DNA of 64,000 nucleotides from Bacillus inaquosorum KCTC 13429 (GCF_000332645.1 NZ_AMXN01000006.1:186001-250000), one strand, 5' to 3'; shown: positions 17,770-27,360, counted from the stretch's first letter. Translations and numbers: made by a program. The notes: generated by a model not told the origin, from the sequence alone.

Positions 17770-18633
17770 TTACTTTGCAAATCGCCGAGCAGCTGCCACG
17801 CACATGATAACGGCAATATTCACTGCAACGAGTGCCCAGCCCACTTTCTCGTGCAGAATTACTGAGGCAAGCAGCAGTCCAAAGAAGGGCTGAAGAAGCT
17901 GCAGCTGCCCAACCGCCGCAATTCCGCCTTGGGCGAGACCTCGATACCAGAACACGAAGCCGATCAGCATGCTGAATAAGGACACATAGGCAAGACTGAG
18001 CAGCGCAGGCACGCCGATGCCCGACCATGAGTCCGGTGTAAAAAAGAAGGACAAAGGCAGCATCAGAGGAAGCGACAGAACGAGTGCCCAAGAGATCACC
18101 TGCCAGTTCCCCAGACGCCGTGAAAGCCTAGCCCCTTCTGCATAACCAAGACCGCATACGACGATAGAAGCCAGCATGTACGCGTCGCCAAGCGGGGATG
18201 ATCCTCCCCCCTGGATCAGGGCGAACCCTGCTACTAGTAAGCTGCCGGCAGCTGAGAAAATCCAGAAGACTGGACGGGGACGTTCCCCTCCGCGCAGGAC
18301 GCCGAAGATCGCCGTCGCAAGCGGAAGAAGCCCAATGAAGACAATAGCATGTGCGGATGTGACATACTGAAGCGCTAAGGCTGTCAGCAACGGGAAACCG
18401 ATCACCACGCCGAATGCTACCACCAATAGTGAAATGATGTCTCTTTTGGCAGGATGCTGCTGCCGGAAAATGAGAAGGAGACCCCCAGCCAATACACCAG
18501 CTATCGCAGCGCGGCATACGGTGAGGAACAATGGGTTGAAGTCCGTCACAGCTAAGCGGGTTGCAGGCAGCGAGCCGCTGAAAATGAGTACGCCTATAAA
18601 ACCATTTATCCAGCCATTTGTTGTTTTGTTCAT
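17770..18633 (-). CDS. ydeK: EamA/DMT-family transporter YdeK
   Basis: 287 residues with ten hydrophobic helices in two EamA repeats, including SGSLPATRLAVTDFNPLFLT and a second-half LLQPFFGLLLASVILHEK. Members export amino acids or other metabolites. The ATG with TTTGGAG at 8 nt is used; the frame runs open further to 18684. Base composition is much richer in G+C than in the genes around it, a sign of acquisition from another lineage. It is divergent from the MocR regulator ydeL, the usual arrangement for a regulated exporter. Confidence 0.85.
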   Translation of the reverse strand: MNKTTNGWINGFIGVLIFSGSLPATRLAVTDFNPLFLTVCRAAIAGVLAGGLLLIFRQQHPAKRDIISLLVVAFGVVIGFPLLTALALQYVTSAHAIVFIGLLPLATAIFGVLRGGERPRPVFWIFSAAGSLLVAGFALIQGGGSSPLGDAYMLASIVVCGLGYAEGARLSRRLGNWQVISWALVLSLPLMLPLSFFFTPDSWSGIGVPALLSLAYVSLFSMLIGFVFWYRGLAQGGIAAVGQLQLLQPFFGLLLASVILHEKVGWALVAVNIAVIMCVAAARRFAK

Positions 18634-18684
18634 TGCAATCACTCCAAATATGGTTCTTTTTAATGATCTGGATTTTCTTAACAA

Positions 18685-18771
18685 AACCAGTATCTAAGGA
18701 TTACAATGACTATAAACTGGAATTGGCCTTTTATAAACAGCCAGTTTTCATAAAAAAATGCATACCAGTTA
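18685..18771. promoter_or_regulatory. Repeated CCAGTT motifs in the ydeK/ydeL intergenic region
   Basis: AACCAGTA (18685), AAACTGG (18714, inverted), CCAGTTTT (18741) and TACCAGTTA (18763) are repeats of one motif. MocR regulators bind direct repeats, so these are candidate YdeL sites. ACCAGTTA also occurs before ydfD. Confidence 0.5.
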
Positions 18772-18781
18772 GGAGAACAAC

Positions 18782-20179
18782 GTGCAAATGGATATCACGC
18801 CTTTTTTGAATAGAAATCTGGATATTCCGCTTTATCAGCAGCTTTATCGGTATTTCAAAGAAAACATGCACCAGGGGCGTATTCAAAAAGGAATGAAGCT
18901 CCCTTCAAAAAGACTCCTGGCGAGTCAGCTTTCCATCAGTCAAACGACTGTAGAACGTGCCTATGAACAGCTTGCCGCTGAGGGCTATATCGTGAGTAAG
19001 CCAAGAAGCGGATGGTTTGCTGATTATCATGATTCTGATTTTGCCTATCGTAAAATGCCAAGCGCATCACTAATTAAAGAAAAAGCACAAGAAAATAAAC
19101 AATGGATTGATTTTCACTATGGAAATGTAGATTCTTCTTACTTTCCTTTTTCCGCATGGCGAAAAAGCATGGTCAATAGTTTAGACCAATATGGCCACGA
19201 GCTTTATCGTCCGGGAAATGATTTAGGAGAGTTTGAGCTGAGAACACTCATTGCAGAGTACCTGTATCAATCACGCGGTGTTCATTGTATCCCTGAACAA
19301 GTCATCATAGGTGCCGGGAACCCGATTCTTCTGCAAATCTTGTGCCAAGTTTTTGAGCCGAATATTTCCATAGGATATGAGGATCCCGGTTATCCAAGAG
19401 CACGCAAGATTTTTGAAGCCAATCGCATGAATATTCTTCCTATACCAGTTGATGATGAAGGCATCTGCATACAGAAGATCAAAGAACAGCAGCCAAACCT
19501 TGTATACGTCACGCCTTCTCACCAATTTACGCTGGGAACCATTATGACGATTAACAGAAGAATTCAGCTGCTCAAATGGGCGGCTGAAAATCAATCATTT
19601 ATTATAGAGGATGATTATGATGGGGAATTTAGGTACACAGGACAGCCGGTTCCTTCCTTGCAAGGGCTTGATCAGCATAACCGTGTCATTTATATGGGCA
19701 CTTTTTCTAAGTCTCTTCTTCCCTCGCTGCGCATCAGCTATATGATTCTTCCTTCGCCTCTTTTAAAAAAAGGCCATGACATCACGTCATTATATAAGCA
19801 AACGGTGTCCTGCCACAGTCAGCTGACGCTAGCTGAATTTATAAAAAATGGAGAGTGGCAAAAACACATCAACAGAATGAGAAAGCTTTACCGTAAAAAA
19901 AGAGCCATTTTATTAGAGGCTGTGCAAAGTGAATTAGGAAAGCATGTCAGGATTCGCGGAGAAAACTCTGGACTTCGCATCTTACTTGACGTTTATTTGC
20001 CATTTAGCGAAAAAGAGTTAATTGAGAAGGCAAAGGAGCATGGCGTAAAAATTTATCCTGTTTCTCTTTCTTATAAAAACAATCCTCCTACAAAAACGGT
20101 CTCACTTGGATTTGCAGGGGTTTCTGAATTCAACATACGAGAAGGCATAAAAAAACTGAAAGCTGCTTGGAAGATATAA
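18782..20179 (+). CDS. ydeL: MocR/PdxR-type regulator YdeL (GntR-aminotransferase fusion)
   Basis: 465 residues. A GntR-family winged helix (about 10-75, LASQLSISQTTVERAYEQLAAEGYI) is fused to a class I PLP aminotransferase-like domain (about 100-465). The PLP lysine lies in YMGTFSKSLLPSLRISYM. Such proteins sense PLP or an amine and regulate neighbouring genes. The start is GTG behind AGGAG; an in-frame ATG lies two codons on. It is divergent from ydeK, its likely target. Confidence 0.88.
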   Translation: MQMDITPFLNRNLDIPLYQQLYRYFKENMHQGRIQKGMKLPSKRLLASQLSISQTTVERAYEQLAAEGYIVSKPRSGWFADYHDSDFAYRKMPSASLIKEKAQENKQWIDFHYGNVDSSYFPFSAWRKSMVNSLDQYGHELYRPGNDLGEFELRTLIAEYLYQSRGVHCIPEQVIIGAGNPILLQILCQVFEPNISIGYEDPGYPRARKIFEANRMNILPIPVDDEGICIQKIKEQQPNLVYVTPSHQFTLGTIMTINRRIQLLKWAAENQSFIIEDDYDGEFRYTGQPVPSLQGLDQHNRVIYMGTFSKSLLPSLRISYMILPSPLLKKGHDITSLYKQTVSCHSQLTLAEFIKNGEWQKHINRMRKLYRKKRAILLEAVQSELGKHVRIRGENSGLRILLDVYLPFSEKELIEKAKEHGVKIYPVSLSYKNNPPTKTVSLGFAGVSEFNIREGIKKLKAAWKI

Positions 20180-20637
20180 GAGGTCTTTCAGCTTCGTTTA
20201 GAAAATAAGATATTCGAAATGGTTAAGACGACTAGCTTTAATACGATAAAAACCAAATAGTTATTGTTTTACGTTTTAACAACTTAAACTCAGTAACGGT
20301 CGATAATTGCACCGTAAATATCTTTAGTATAACTAGGGAAGAGTTGTGTGAAGAGTGAAGTCAAGTTGAGATACCTTAGGAATCATTAGGGGATGATGGC
20401 ATTAAAAATATCAACAGCAATGAATGACAATACTGAAGATATGAGTGCCTTCAGTCTCCAGCTCATAATAAGTCTTGGATGATTTTTTTATTGATACCCC
20501 TAAAACCATTTTTACAATACCAATTAGAACCTTCTGCATCATAGGCAATTGATGAAGCTGTAAATGCAATTTTTTATTTGCTGATGTCTCAGTGCTACAA
20601 TAAACAAGTACACAAATGACAAAATAGAGGTGTAAGC
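20180..20637. other. Intergenic with a possible small coding remnant
   Basis: On the minus strand about 20470-20580, a short frame reads ASSIAYDAEGSNWYCKNGF and ends in KKIIQDLL and a stop. It has no start or ribosome binding site and I do not recognise it. No other feature is supported. Confidence 0.3.
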
Positions 20638-21063
20638 ATGAAGTTAGATGAGTTTACAATTGGTCAGGTATTCAAAACGAAATCTTTAAAATTAACAAAA
20701 GATGATATTATGCGGTTTGCTGGTGAATTTGACCCTCAATATATGCATTTAGATGAGGAAAAAGCGAATAAAGGCAGATTTAATGGAATTATCGCTTCTG
20801 GCATACAAACGCTGGCCATTTCTTTTAAACTTTGGATTGAAGAAGGTTTCTATGGAGACGATATTATTGCCGGAACAGAAATGAATCATATTACATTCAT
20901 AAAACCCGTTTATCCAGATGATGAACTGCATACAATTGTTGAGGTTCTTGATAAGCAGCCAAAGAGAAACGAAATGGGAATACTCACTGTATTGTTATCT
21001 ACTTTTAATCATAAAGAAGAAAAAGTATTTGAAGGTGAGTTATCGGTATTGATTAAGCAATAA
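20638..21063 (+). CDS. ydeM: MaoC-like (R)-hydratase domain protein YdeM
   Basis: 141 residues forming one hot-dog fold of the MaoC dehydratase type: FAGEFDPQYMHLDEEKANKGRFNGIIASGIQTL carries the Asp/His catalytic pair expected for (R)-specific enoyl-CoA hydration. The real substrate is unknown. The ATG follows AGAGGTGTAAGC. A single-gene unit with its own terminator, as in B. subtilis between ydeL and ydeN. Confidence 0.88.
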   Translation: MKLDEFTIGQVFKTKSLKLTKDDIMRFAGEFDPQYMHLDEEKANKGRFNGIIASGIQTLAISFKLWIEEGFYGDDIIAGTEMNHITFIKPVYPDDELHTIVEVLDKQPKRNEMGILTVLLSTFNHKEEKVFEGELSVLIKQ

Positions 21064-21069
21064 CGCAGA

Positions 21070-21098
21070 AAGCCCGCTTTTCTAAAGCGGGCTTATTT
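21070..21098 (+). terminator. Intrinsic terminator of ydeM
   Basis: AAGCCCGCTTT / AAAGCGGGCTT stem with a short loop and a T-rich tail. It probably serves the converging ydeN too. Confidence 0.85.
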
Positions 21099-21114
21099 AA
21101 ATACTAAGAAAGTT

Positions 21115-21687
21115 TTAGCGGGTTTCTTTTGAAAAATAGGAGTTTAAAATATCATGAACAATAGGTAAAGAAGTAAATCCCTCATTTTCTAAAAAATGAC
21201 CCCCGTGTTGGACTTCATAAAACGCAGCGTCAATTTGTTGTGCCAGATCCTTGCTCCATGCAAATGGCACAATTTGATCGTCCTTAGAAGCAATGACAGC
21301 ACGGTGCTTTGCGGACCTGATGATTTTTTGATCATCAAATGATCCCTCTGTAAATTCATCTAACATCTTTAAATTGGACAATGATTTGGCAAAGCCGGAA
21401 ACAAGAATGATTCCGCCAAGCTGTTCGCGCAATTGAGTACGTTCCAAAAACCTCAAAATGGCAGGGCACCCTAAGCTGTGTGCAACCAAATACGTATTCT
21501 CATGTAAAGAATGTTGATACAAAAAGAGTGTATCCAGCCAATCTTCAAGTCTTGGCTCAAGCGGATTAGGCATGTCTAAAACTTCTGCTTGAATCCCGTC
21601 TGCGAGCAGGCGTTTTTTTAGCCATGGAAACCAATGGTTTGCTGAGGAGGCTCTGTAGCCATGAATGATGTAGACTTGTTTTGTCAT
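21115..21687 (-). CDS. ydeN: RBBP9/YdeN-family serine hydrolase
   Basis: 190 residues of alpha/beta-hydrolase fold. The opening VYIIHGYRASSANHWFPWLK, the nucleophile elbow AHSLGC (Ser in about residues 69-74), DDQIVPF with the catalytic Asp, and GGHF with the catalytic His are all visible. The small cap-less RBBP9 subfamily has no settled substrate. The ATG follows TTAGGAGAAAAAA. Same position as ydeN in B. subtilis. Confidence 0.9.
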   Translation of the reverse strand: MTKQVYIIHGYRASSANHWFPWLKKRLLADGIQAEVLDMPNPLEPRLEDWLDTLFLYQHSLHENTYLVAHSLGCPAILRFLERTQLREQLGGIILVSGFAKSLSNLKMLDEFTEGSFDDQKIIRSAKHRAVIASKDDQIVPFAWSKDLAQQIDAAFYEVQHGGHFLENEGFTSLPIVHDILNSYFSKETR

Positions 21688-21768
21688 TTTTTTCTCCTAA
21701 TAATATTTTTATTTAGTATAAAATTCCTCTCATTGGGAGACAAGTACGCACTTTTTTGTAAGTGGTTT

Positions 21769-22098
21769 TTATGCATGAGGTGCGCCTTGTGTTATTCCCC
21801 ACTTGCACATCTCATCTATGAGGGGGTACAAAGACAGCCCTCTGTCTGATAACGAATACTCTACTTTGAGGGGGATTTGAGAAACCTCTGTCCGATGAAT
21901 AAGGCCGTCGGTTTGTAATTCCTTGAGCTGTGCGCTTAACATTTTATGGGTGATTAAGGGCATAGCCCGTTTCAGCTCTCCGTATCTCATCGTTTTTTCA
22001 CATCCTAACTCATAGAGAATTCTCATTTTCCATTTGCCCCCTATAAGAGATAAGGTGTATTCAAATGGGGCTTGTTTGCTGCGGCATAAGCTATTCAA
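21769..22098 (-). CDS. ydzF: HxlR-family regulator YdzF
   Basis: 109 residues of the HxlR (DUF24) winged-helix type: FEYTLSLIGGKWKMRILYEL, MRYGELKRAMPLITHKMLSAQL, then the wing. An N-terminal cysteine (LNSLCRSK) could be redox-active, as in the HxlR relatives YodB and HypR. Start is TTG 9 nt after AGGAGGT; another TTG at 22107 is too close to that site. It lies between ydeN and ydeO. Confidence 0.82.
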   Translation of the reverse strand: MNSLCRSKQAPFEYTLSLIGGKWKMRILYELGCEKTMRYGELKRAMPLITHKMLSAQLKELQTDGLIHRTEVSQIPLKVEYSLSDRGLSLYPLIDEMCKWGITQGAPHA

Positions 22099-22471
22099 TG
22101 TAATCAAACCTCCTCTTTTAAAAGTATAATATCAGAATGAATCAGGATTTTCGGTGTTCTGATCTGGGCGTACATGTTTGATCTCGTTTGTATGAAGGTT
22201 ACCGAGGAATGTAAGTTCCTTTGTATTTGTGCTTTAAAAGGATTGCTAGATCTCATCTGCATCAGGTACATGTTGAATGTTCTAAGTCATAAAGGGTTAC
22301 CTTATCTTTAAGATTTGATATTCTTCGGTTTGTATATGGGATAAAATGGTATAAGGAGCAATCCTCTTACAAAAATTCCTGATTAACCTTTTTTAAAAGC
22401 ATGTTTTTAGCTGAAAAAATCTATTATGGTATAGTTAAATATAACGAAATATTTAAGAAATGAGGAATGGT
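22099..22471. other. Intergenic between divergent ydzF and ydeO
   Basis: Promoters for both genes must lie here. I see no clear operator palindrome or RNA element. Confidence 0.35.
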
Positions 22472-23344
22472 ATGGATACAATCAAAAAACGTAAGAAATT
22501 TAAGGCGAAAATGATTCTGCAAGTCATCATGGTTATAATCGGAGGAATTATAGCGGCATATGGACTAGAAACAGTGCTTATTCCAAACAGTGTATCTGAT
22601 GGAGGGGTGACTGGTCTTAGCATCGTTGGTTCACAGCTATTCAATTTGCCGCTGGGAATTTTGATTGCTGTTATTAACATTCCGTTTGTGTGGTTAGGAT
22701 ATAAGCAAATTGGGAAAAACTTTGCATTATTATCAATTATCGGAATCGTATCACTTGCCGCGGGTACAAGTTTTTTCCACCATACCCCGGCTATCATAGA
22801 GGGAGATACCTTGTTAATTACCGTTGTCGGCGGGATTATCCTTGGTTTCGGAATGGGCTTGGCGTTGCGTAATGGCGGCGCGTTAGATGGAATTGATATG
22901 CTTGCTGTGCTGCTATCGCGAAAACTGCCATTTGGAACGAGCGATCTCATTCTATTCTTAAACTTATTTGTGTTTATTTTTGTTTCCACAGTATTTGGTT
23001 TGCAAGGGGCGTTGCTTTCAGTCATTGCTTACTACATTGCATCCAAAGTCATTCATGTGGTTGAGGAAGGTTTAAGCGGTTCTAAAACCTTTCAAATTAT
23101 TACCGCCGAACCTGAATTAATGGTAGAGACCATACGTGATCAATTAGGCCGAAGCGCCACATATAAAGACGCTTACGGGGGATTTTCCCACGAGAAGTTT
23201 AAAGAAATCACATGTGTCATCAACCGCTTAGAAGAAACCAAACTAAAGGAAATTATTAATGATATTGATAAAACCGCCTTTGTTACCGTATATGACGTAG
23301 CTGAAGTGAAGGGCAGCAATTTTAGAAAACTTAATCATCATTAG
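22472..23344 (+). CDS. ydeO: YitT-family membrane protein YdeO
   Basis: 290 residues. Hydrophobic segments about 12-175 contain IPNSVSDGGVTGLSIVG and the glycine-rich LRNGGALDGIDMLAV. A DUF2179 soluble domain follows at about 205-285 (FKEITCVINRLEETKLKEIINDIDKTAFVTVYDVAEVKG). The start at 22472 is set by GAGGAATGGT, and the resulting length equals that of B. subtilis YdeO. A second family member is at 7145-8002. Role in transport is unproven. Confidence 0.87.
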   Translation: MDTIKKRKKFKAKMILQVIMVIIGGIIAAYGLETVLIPNSVSDGGVTGLSIVGSQLFNLPLGILIAVINIPFVWLGYKQIGKNFALLSIIGIVSLAAGTSFFHHTPAIIEGDTLLITVVGGIILGFGMGLALRNGGALDGIDMLAVLLSRKLPFGTSDLILFLNLFVFIFVSTVFGLQGALLSVIAYYIASKVIHVVEEGLSGSKTFQIITAEPELMVETIRDQLGRSATYKDAYGGFSHEKFKEITCVINRLEETKLKEIINDIDKTAFVTVYDVAEVKGSNFRKLNHH

Positions 23345-23403
23345 AAAAAAATGACCTTTCACCATCATCTATTGGACATGTAATCATCAGTCGTATCATA
23401 GAA

Positions 23404-23436
23404 ATACCAAGGGTTTTGCGCCCTTGGTATTTTTTG
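23404..23436 (+). terminator. Intrinsic terminator of ydeO
   Basis: ATACCAAGGG / CCCTTGGTAT stem, 7-nt loop, TTTTTT tail; the same stem as at 17689. Confidence 0.88.
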
Positions 23437-23465
23437 CATTTTACTGATTTAAAGCAATTTAAATC

Positions 23466-23641
23466 TTATCTTCTGCTTGTTGTTTCAATTTTATTGATTC
23501 TGTCTCTATACTTTTCTCCCCAGTCATTCATATGCAGGATAACACGTTCTAACGTTCTGCCAAACTCAGTTAGAGTATTCCACTTTTGGAGGGACCTGTT
23601 TATAAACCTCGCGGTGAATCACGCCATCCCGCGCACCTAGA
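23466..23641 (-). pseudogene. Frameshifted remnant of an HxlR regulator (ydeP-like)
   Basis: The minus strand reads ARDGVIHREVYKQVPPKVEYS, then after a frameshift LTEFGRTLERVILHMNDWGE and a stop at 23466. This is the C-terminal wing and dimer helix of an HxlR-family protein. The N-terminal helix-turn-helix is missing. In B. subtilis ydeP (HxlR) lies just after ydeO, so this is probably its decayed counterpart. Confidence 0.75.
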
Positions 23642-23819
23642 GGGTAAGATCTTTAGTGCGGGCAAAAACAGCAGAGAAACAAATTTAAATGGCATTCTTT
23701 AACTCGAATTTATAAGGAGCAGCTTTTGACTTTGGATAAAGGTATATAAAGTGAGACTTCTCATAATGGGACTTGACACTAAGAAAATAAATTTCATTTG
23801 ATGTTTCGAATATAAGTGA

Positions 23820-23849
23820 TTGATTATATAAATAAAAACTTATATAATC
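23820..23849 (+). promoter_or_regulatory. Promoter with overlapping ArsR-type operator
   Basis: TTGATT (23820-23825), 17 bp, TATAAT (23843-23848). A perfect 10-bp inverted repeat, GATTATATAA / TTATATAATC with 8-bp spacer (23822-23849), covers both boxes. A bound ArsR-family repressor such as AseR would block polymerase. Confidence 0.75.
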
Positions 23850-23978
23850 GCGGTGTAACAAAATCTAATGATTTTGGCGCTTTGGGGCGTGACTCAGATT
23901 TTGTTTTCGGAGTTTATTTTGTCATCGCAATTTATGTGTTTGAAATACTTGAAATCACTCATAATGGAGGATTATTCA

Positions 23979-25631
23979 ATGAAGATGATTATAGTTGGTT
24001 CAGTTGCAGCTGGTACGTCTGTTGCGGCAAAAGCACGAAGAAATAATGAAAACATCGATATTACAGTTTATAATGCAGATTATGATATTTCATATTCAAT
24101 TTGCGGTATTCCATACTTTTTAGGCGGGGAAGTAGAAAATCTGAGTTCCCTGACTCCAAGAAGTGCTGCATGGTTTAAAGATCGATATCATGTTGACATC
24201 TTCACCCGCCACGAAGTGACTCAAATCAATATTGAACAAAAGAACGTTGTGGTGAAGGATCTTGAAACGGGAATTGAAAAGATTGATTCATACGATTCGT
24301 TAGTTCTCGCTACAGGCGCATCGCCAATCACTCCAGATATCCCTGGTGTTGATAGAGAGCATGTCTTTCAAGTAAGGACGATACAGAATACTGCTCAAAT
24401 TGATCAGTATTTGACAAAAGAAAATCCTAAAAGAGCAACGATTATTGGAGCGGGCTATATAGGACTGGAGTTAGCTGAACAGCTTACCCGCAAAGGGTTG
24501 GACGTAACCTTGATTCAACGCAGTCACCAAGTTATGCCACACCTTGATAAGGATATGGCGTTTAGAGTTGAAGAAGAACTTCGAAGAAATGGAGTGCACT
24601 TGTTATTAAATGAAGAAGCCACATCTATAGAGGAAAAATCAGTTCATACAAGATCAGGGCAGTGCATTGAATCAGATATTGTGATTGTAGCTGCCGGTGT
24701 CCGGCCTAATACGAAAATTGCAGCAGACGCTGGTGTTGCCCTTGGTTCAACCGGTGCGATTGCAGTGAATTCAAAAATGCAAACGAACGTAAAGGATGTC
24801 TATGCAGTGGGTGATGTTGCAGAAAGTTATTCCTTGATTACAGGTGATCCGGTTTATCGCCCGTTGGGATCTACTGCAAATAAGATGGGACGGATTGCAG
24901 GGGATGTACTTACCGGCGGGGATCTGGAGCATCGCGGCATCCTTGGAACAGGTATCCTGAGAGTGTTTGCCTTAACTGTAGGGCAAACCGGGCTAAGCGA
25001 AAAAGAGGCAAGAGAGCATGGGTATGACGTTGAAGTTCTATATAATCTCAAACCTGCGAGAGCTGACTATTTAGGCGGCAAAGAATTGGTGATAAAGGCT
25101 GTAGCAGATAAATCCACGGGGCGTATTCTCGGTGTCCAAATTGTTGGGGAAGAAGGCGTAGATAAGCGTATCGATGTGTTTGCAACAGCTATTACGTTTA
25201 AAGCGAAAGCAGAGGACTTATTCCATTTAGATTTGGCATATGCTCCGCCATTCAGCACCACCAAAGATCCAGTTATGTATACGGGAATGGCTCTTGATAA
25301 TGCAATCAAAAACAAAAATCGTTTAATCACGCCAAATGAATTATTGAAAAGGATGGATAATGGAGAACGTTTGCAAATTATCGACACAAGGGCTGAAAAA
25401 CAGTATCGCGTCTCACACGTGCCTGATGCATTGAATATTCCTTTGTCAGAACTTCGGGAACGTGCAAACAAACTAGATCCTGATCTCACCACAATCACTT
25501 ATTGCAATAGCGGGGTAACAGGAAATGCAGCCCAAAACATTTTGATCAATATGGGAATAAAAGACGTTTACAATCTTTCCGGAGGAAACAAAAACTTTCA
25601 AACATATATCAAGCTAAAGGGTAATGTATAA
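23979..25631 (+). CDS. CoA-disulfide reductase with C-terminal rhodanese domain
   Basis: 550 residues. An N-terminal FAD/NAD(P)H reductase of the CoADR/Nox type (about 1-445) begins MKMIIVGSVAAGTSVAAKARR and has its single redox Cys42 in SICGIPYFLGG. The rhodanese domain (about 450-550) has the active cysteine in TYCNSGVTG. Such fusions reduce CoA disulfides or persulfides with NAD(P)H. The frame runs open to 23868, but GGAGG 7 nt before the ATG at 23979 fixes the start. It precedes aseR by 54 bp and shares AseR-type operator sequence, suggesting thiol defence coupled to arsenic efflux. Confidence 0.9.
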   Translation: MKMIIVGSVAAGTSVAAKARRNNENIDITVYNADYDISYSICGIPYFLGGEVENLSSLTPRSAAWFKDRYHVDIFTRHEVTQINIEQKNVVVKDLETGIEKIDSYDSLVLATGASPITPDIPGVDREHVFQVRTIQNTAQIDQYLTKENPKRATIIGAGYIGLELAEQLTRKGLDVTLIQRSHQVMPHLDKDMAFRVEEELRRNGVHLLLNEEATSIEEKSVHTRSGQCIESDIVIVAAGVRPNTKIAADAGVALGSTGAIAVNSKMQTNVKDVYAVGDVAESYSLITGDPVYRPLGSTANKMGRIAGDVLTGGDLEHRGILGTGILRVFALTVGQTGLSEKEAREHGYDVEVLYNLKPARADYLGGKELVIKAVADKSTGRILGVQIVGEEGVDKRIDVFATAITFKAKAEDLFHLDLAYAPPFSTTKDPVMYTGMALDNAIKNKNRLITPNELLKRMDNGERLQIIDTRAEKQYRVSHVPDALNIPLSELRERANKLDPDLTTITYCNSGVTGNAAQNILINMGIKDVYNLSGGNKNFQTYIKLKGNV

Positions 25632-25641
25632 TCAATTAGCC

Positions 25642-25663
25642 TATATAATGATTTAATTATATA
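25642..25663 (+). promoter_or_regulatory. Second AseR-type inverted repeat before aseR
   Basis: TATATAAT / ATTATATA arms with a 6-bp spacer, closely resembling the repeat at 23822-23849. No good -35 box pairs with the TATAAT here. Confidence 0.5.
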
Positions 25664-25685
25664 TTGATTTAAAGGAGGGACTCAT

Positions 25686-26033
25686 ATGACTGTTGATTCA
25701 AAAATAGGAGTTGCTGCGATGACCCGCTGTTTAAAAACACTAAGTGATCAAACAAGGCTTATGATGATGAAAATATTTCTTGAAAAAGAATATTGTGTCT
25801 GTCAATTGGTTGATATGTTCGAAATGAGTCAGCCTGCTATCAGCCAGCATTTGCGAAAATTAAAAAACGCGGGATTTGTGAACGAGGACAGAAGAGGGCA
25901 ATGGCGTTATTATTCAATAAATAAATCATGTCCCGAGTTTGATACACTGCAATTACTCTTACATCAAATCGATCAGGAGGACGAATTGTTAAAGCACATT
26001 AAACAAAAGGAAACTCAAGCGTCTTGCCAGTAA
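25686..26033 (+). CDS. aseR: ArsR-family arsenic-responsive repressor AseR
   Basis: 115 residues. Winged helix-turn-helix with the As(III)-binding motif [11 protein letters not shown] on the alpha-3 helix (two cysteines), followed by [19 protein letters not shown]. ArsR proteins release DNA when the cysteines bind arsenite or antimonite. A further Cys lies near the C-terminus. The ATG follows AAAGGAGGGACTCAT. It precedes aseA by 12 bp in one operon. Matches AseR (YdeT) of B. subtilis in context. Confidence 0.92.
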   Translation: MTVDSKIGVAAMTRCLKTLSDQTRLMMMKIFLEKEYCVCQLVDMFEMSQPAISQHLRKLKNAGFVNEDRRGQWRYYSINKSCPEFDTLQLLLHQIDQEDELLKHIKQKETQASCQ

Positions 26034-26045
26034 GGAGGTATTAGA

Positions 26046-27344
26046 TTGACTTCAGTCATTTTGGCGTTATTCATCTTTTTATTAACTTTAGTATTAGTCA
26101 TATGGCAGCCGAGAAACTTGTCTATAGGATGGTCAGCCTGTGGAGGAGCTGTTTTGGCTCTAATAGCCGGGGTTGTGAATTTTCATGATGTGTTAACTGT
26201 GACAGGGATTGTTTGGAATGCGACATTGGCTTTTGTAGCAATCATTATTATATCGTTAATCCTTGATAACATCGGTTTCTTTGAATGGGCAGCTCTACAT
26301 ATGGCAAAGGCTGCAAAAGGAAACGGTGTGCGCATGTTCATTTATGTATCTATATTAGGGGCTATAGTCGCCGCATTATTTGCAAATGACGGTGCAGCTC
26401 TTATATTGACACCGATTGTATTAGCGATGGTCAGAGCTTTAAACTTCAATGAAAAATTGGTTTTTCCTTTTATCATTGCCAGCGGGTTTATTGCAGATAC
26501 GACCTCGCTTCCATTAGTAGTGAGCAATTTGGTCAACATCGTTTCAGCAGACTATTTTCATATCACGTTTATTGATTATGCATCCAGAATGATTGTCCCG
26601 AACTTGTTCTCGTTACTGGCAAGTATCATTGTACTTTACCTTTTCTTCAGAAAAAGCATACCAAAACGTTATGATCTGACTGAGGTAAAAAAACCTGTTG
26701 AAGCCATAAAAGATCAGAACATGTTCAAGCTATCATGGTATATCTTGGGGTTGTTGTTAGTTGGATACTTTGCAAGTGAATTCTTATCTATCCCTGTATC
26801 AGTGGTAGCGGGTATCATTGCAATCTTTTTCTTAATTGCTGCACAAAAGAGTCCAGCCGTTCATACAAAAAAAGTGCTGAAAGAAGCGCCGTGGGCTATT
26901 GTGTTCTTTTCAATTGGCATGTACGTTGTTGTGTACGGTGTCCGTAATGCTGGATTGACAGATGTCCTTTCAGATGTGATTCAAACCATGGCTGATCAAG
27001 GAGTGTTTGCAGGTACGATTGGAATGGGCTTTATTGCGGCGATTCTTTCTTCCGTTATGAATAACTTGCCGACTGTCATGATTGATGCACTGGCTATTGC
27101 CGGCACAGATACACATGGGATGATGAGAGAAGCGCTCATATATGCAAATGTCATCGGTTCAGATTTAGGACCTAAAATAACACCGATTGGTTCCTTGGCG
27201 ACACTATTATGGCTCCATGTCCTTTCACAAAAAGGTGTGAAGATTTCCTGGGGCACGTATTTTAAAACAGGAATCATTCTAACAATCCCAACACTATTTA
27301 TTACACTTGTCGGCCTGTACATTTGGCTGATGATTATTCATTAA
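26046..27344 (+). CDS. aseA: Arsenite/antimonite efflux protein AseA (ArsB family)
   Basis: 432 residues, about 11-12 hydrophobic helices of the ArsB/NhaD ion-transporter superfamily. [19 protein letters not shown] and [17 protein letters not shown] are the two conserved half-helix motifs. It expels As(III)/Sb(III) at the cytoplasmic membrane. Start is TTG behind TAAGGAGGTATTAGA. It lies directly after aseR and ends in a strong terminator, so reductase-aseR-aseA form one cluster. Confidence 0.92.
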   Translation: MTSVILALFIFLLTLVLVIWQPRNLSIGWSACGGAVLALIAGVVNFHDVLTVTGIVWNATLAFVAIIIISLILDNIGFFEWAALHMAKAAKGNGVRMFIYVSILGAIVAALFANDGAALILTPIVLAMVRALNFNEKLVFPFIIASGFIADTTSLPLVVSNLVNIVSADYFHITFIDYASRMIVPNLFSLLASIIVLYLFFRKSIPKRYDLTEVKKPVEAIKDQNMFKLSWYILGLLLVGYFASEFLSIPVSVVAGIIAIFFLIAAQKSPAVHTKKVLKEAPWAIVFFSIGMYVVVYGVRNAGLTDVLSDVIQTMADQGVFAGTIGMGFIAAILSSVMNNLPTVMIDALAIAGTDTHGMMREALIYANVIGSDLGPKITPIGSLATLLWLHVLSQKGVKISWGTYFKTGIILTIPTLFITLVGLYIWLMIIH

Positions 27345-27360
27345 CCGGAAAATCGTAATG

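Noticed and set aside
17765..18517. Long alternative frames on both strands over ydeK
   Set aside because: High G+C lowers stop frequency; the EamA reading frame with its ribosome site is clearly the gene.
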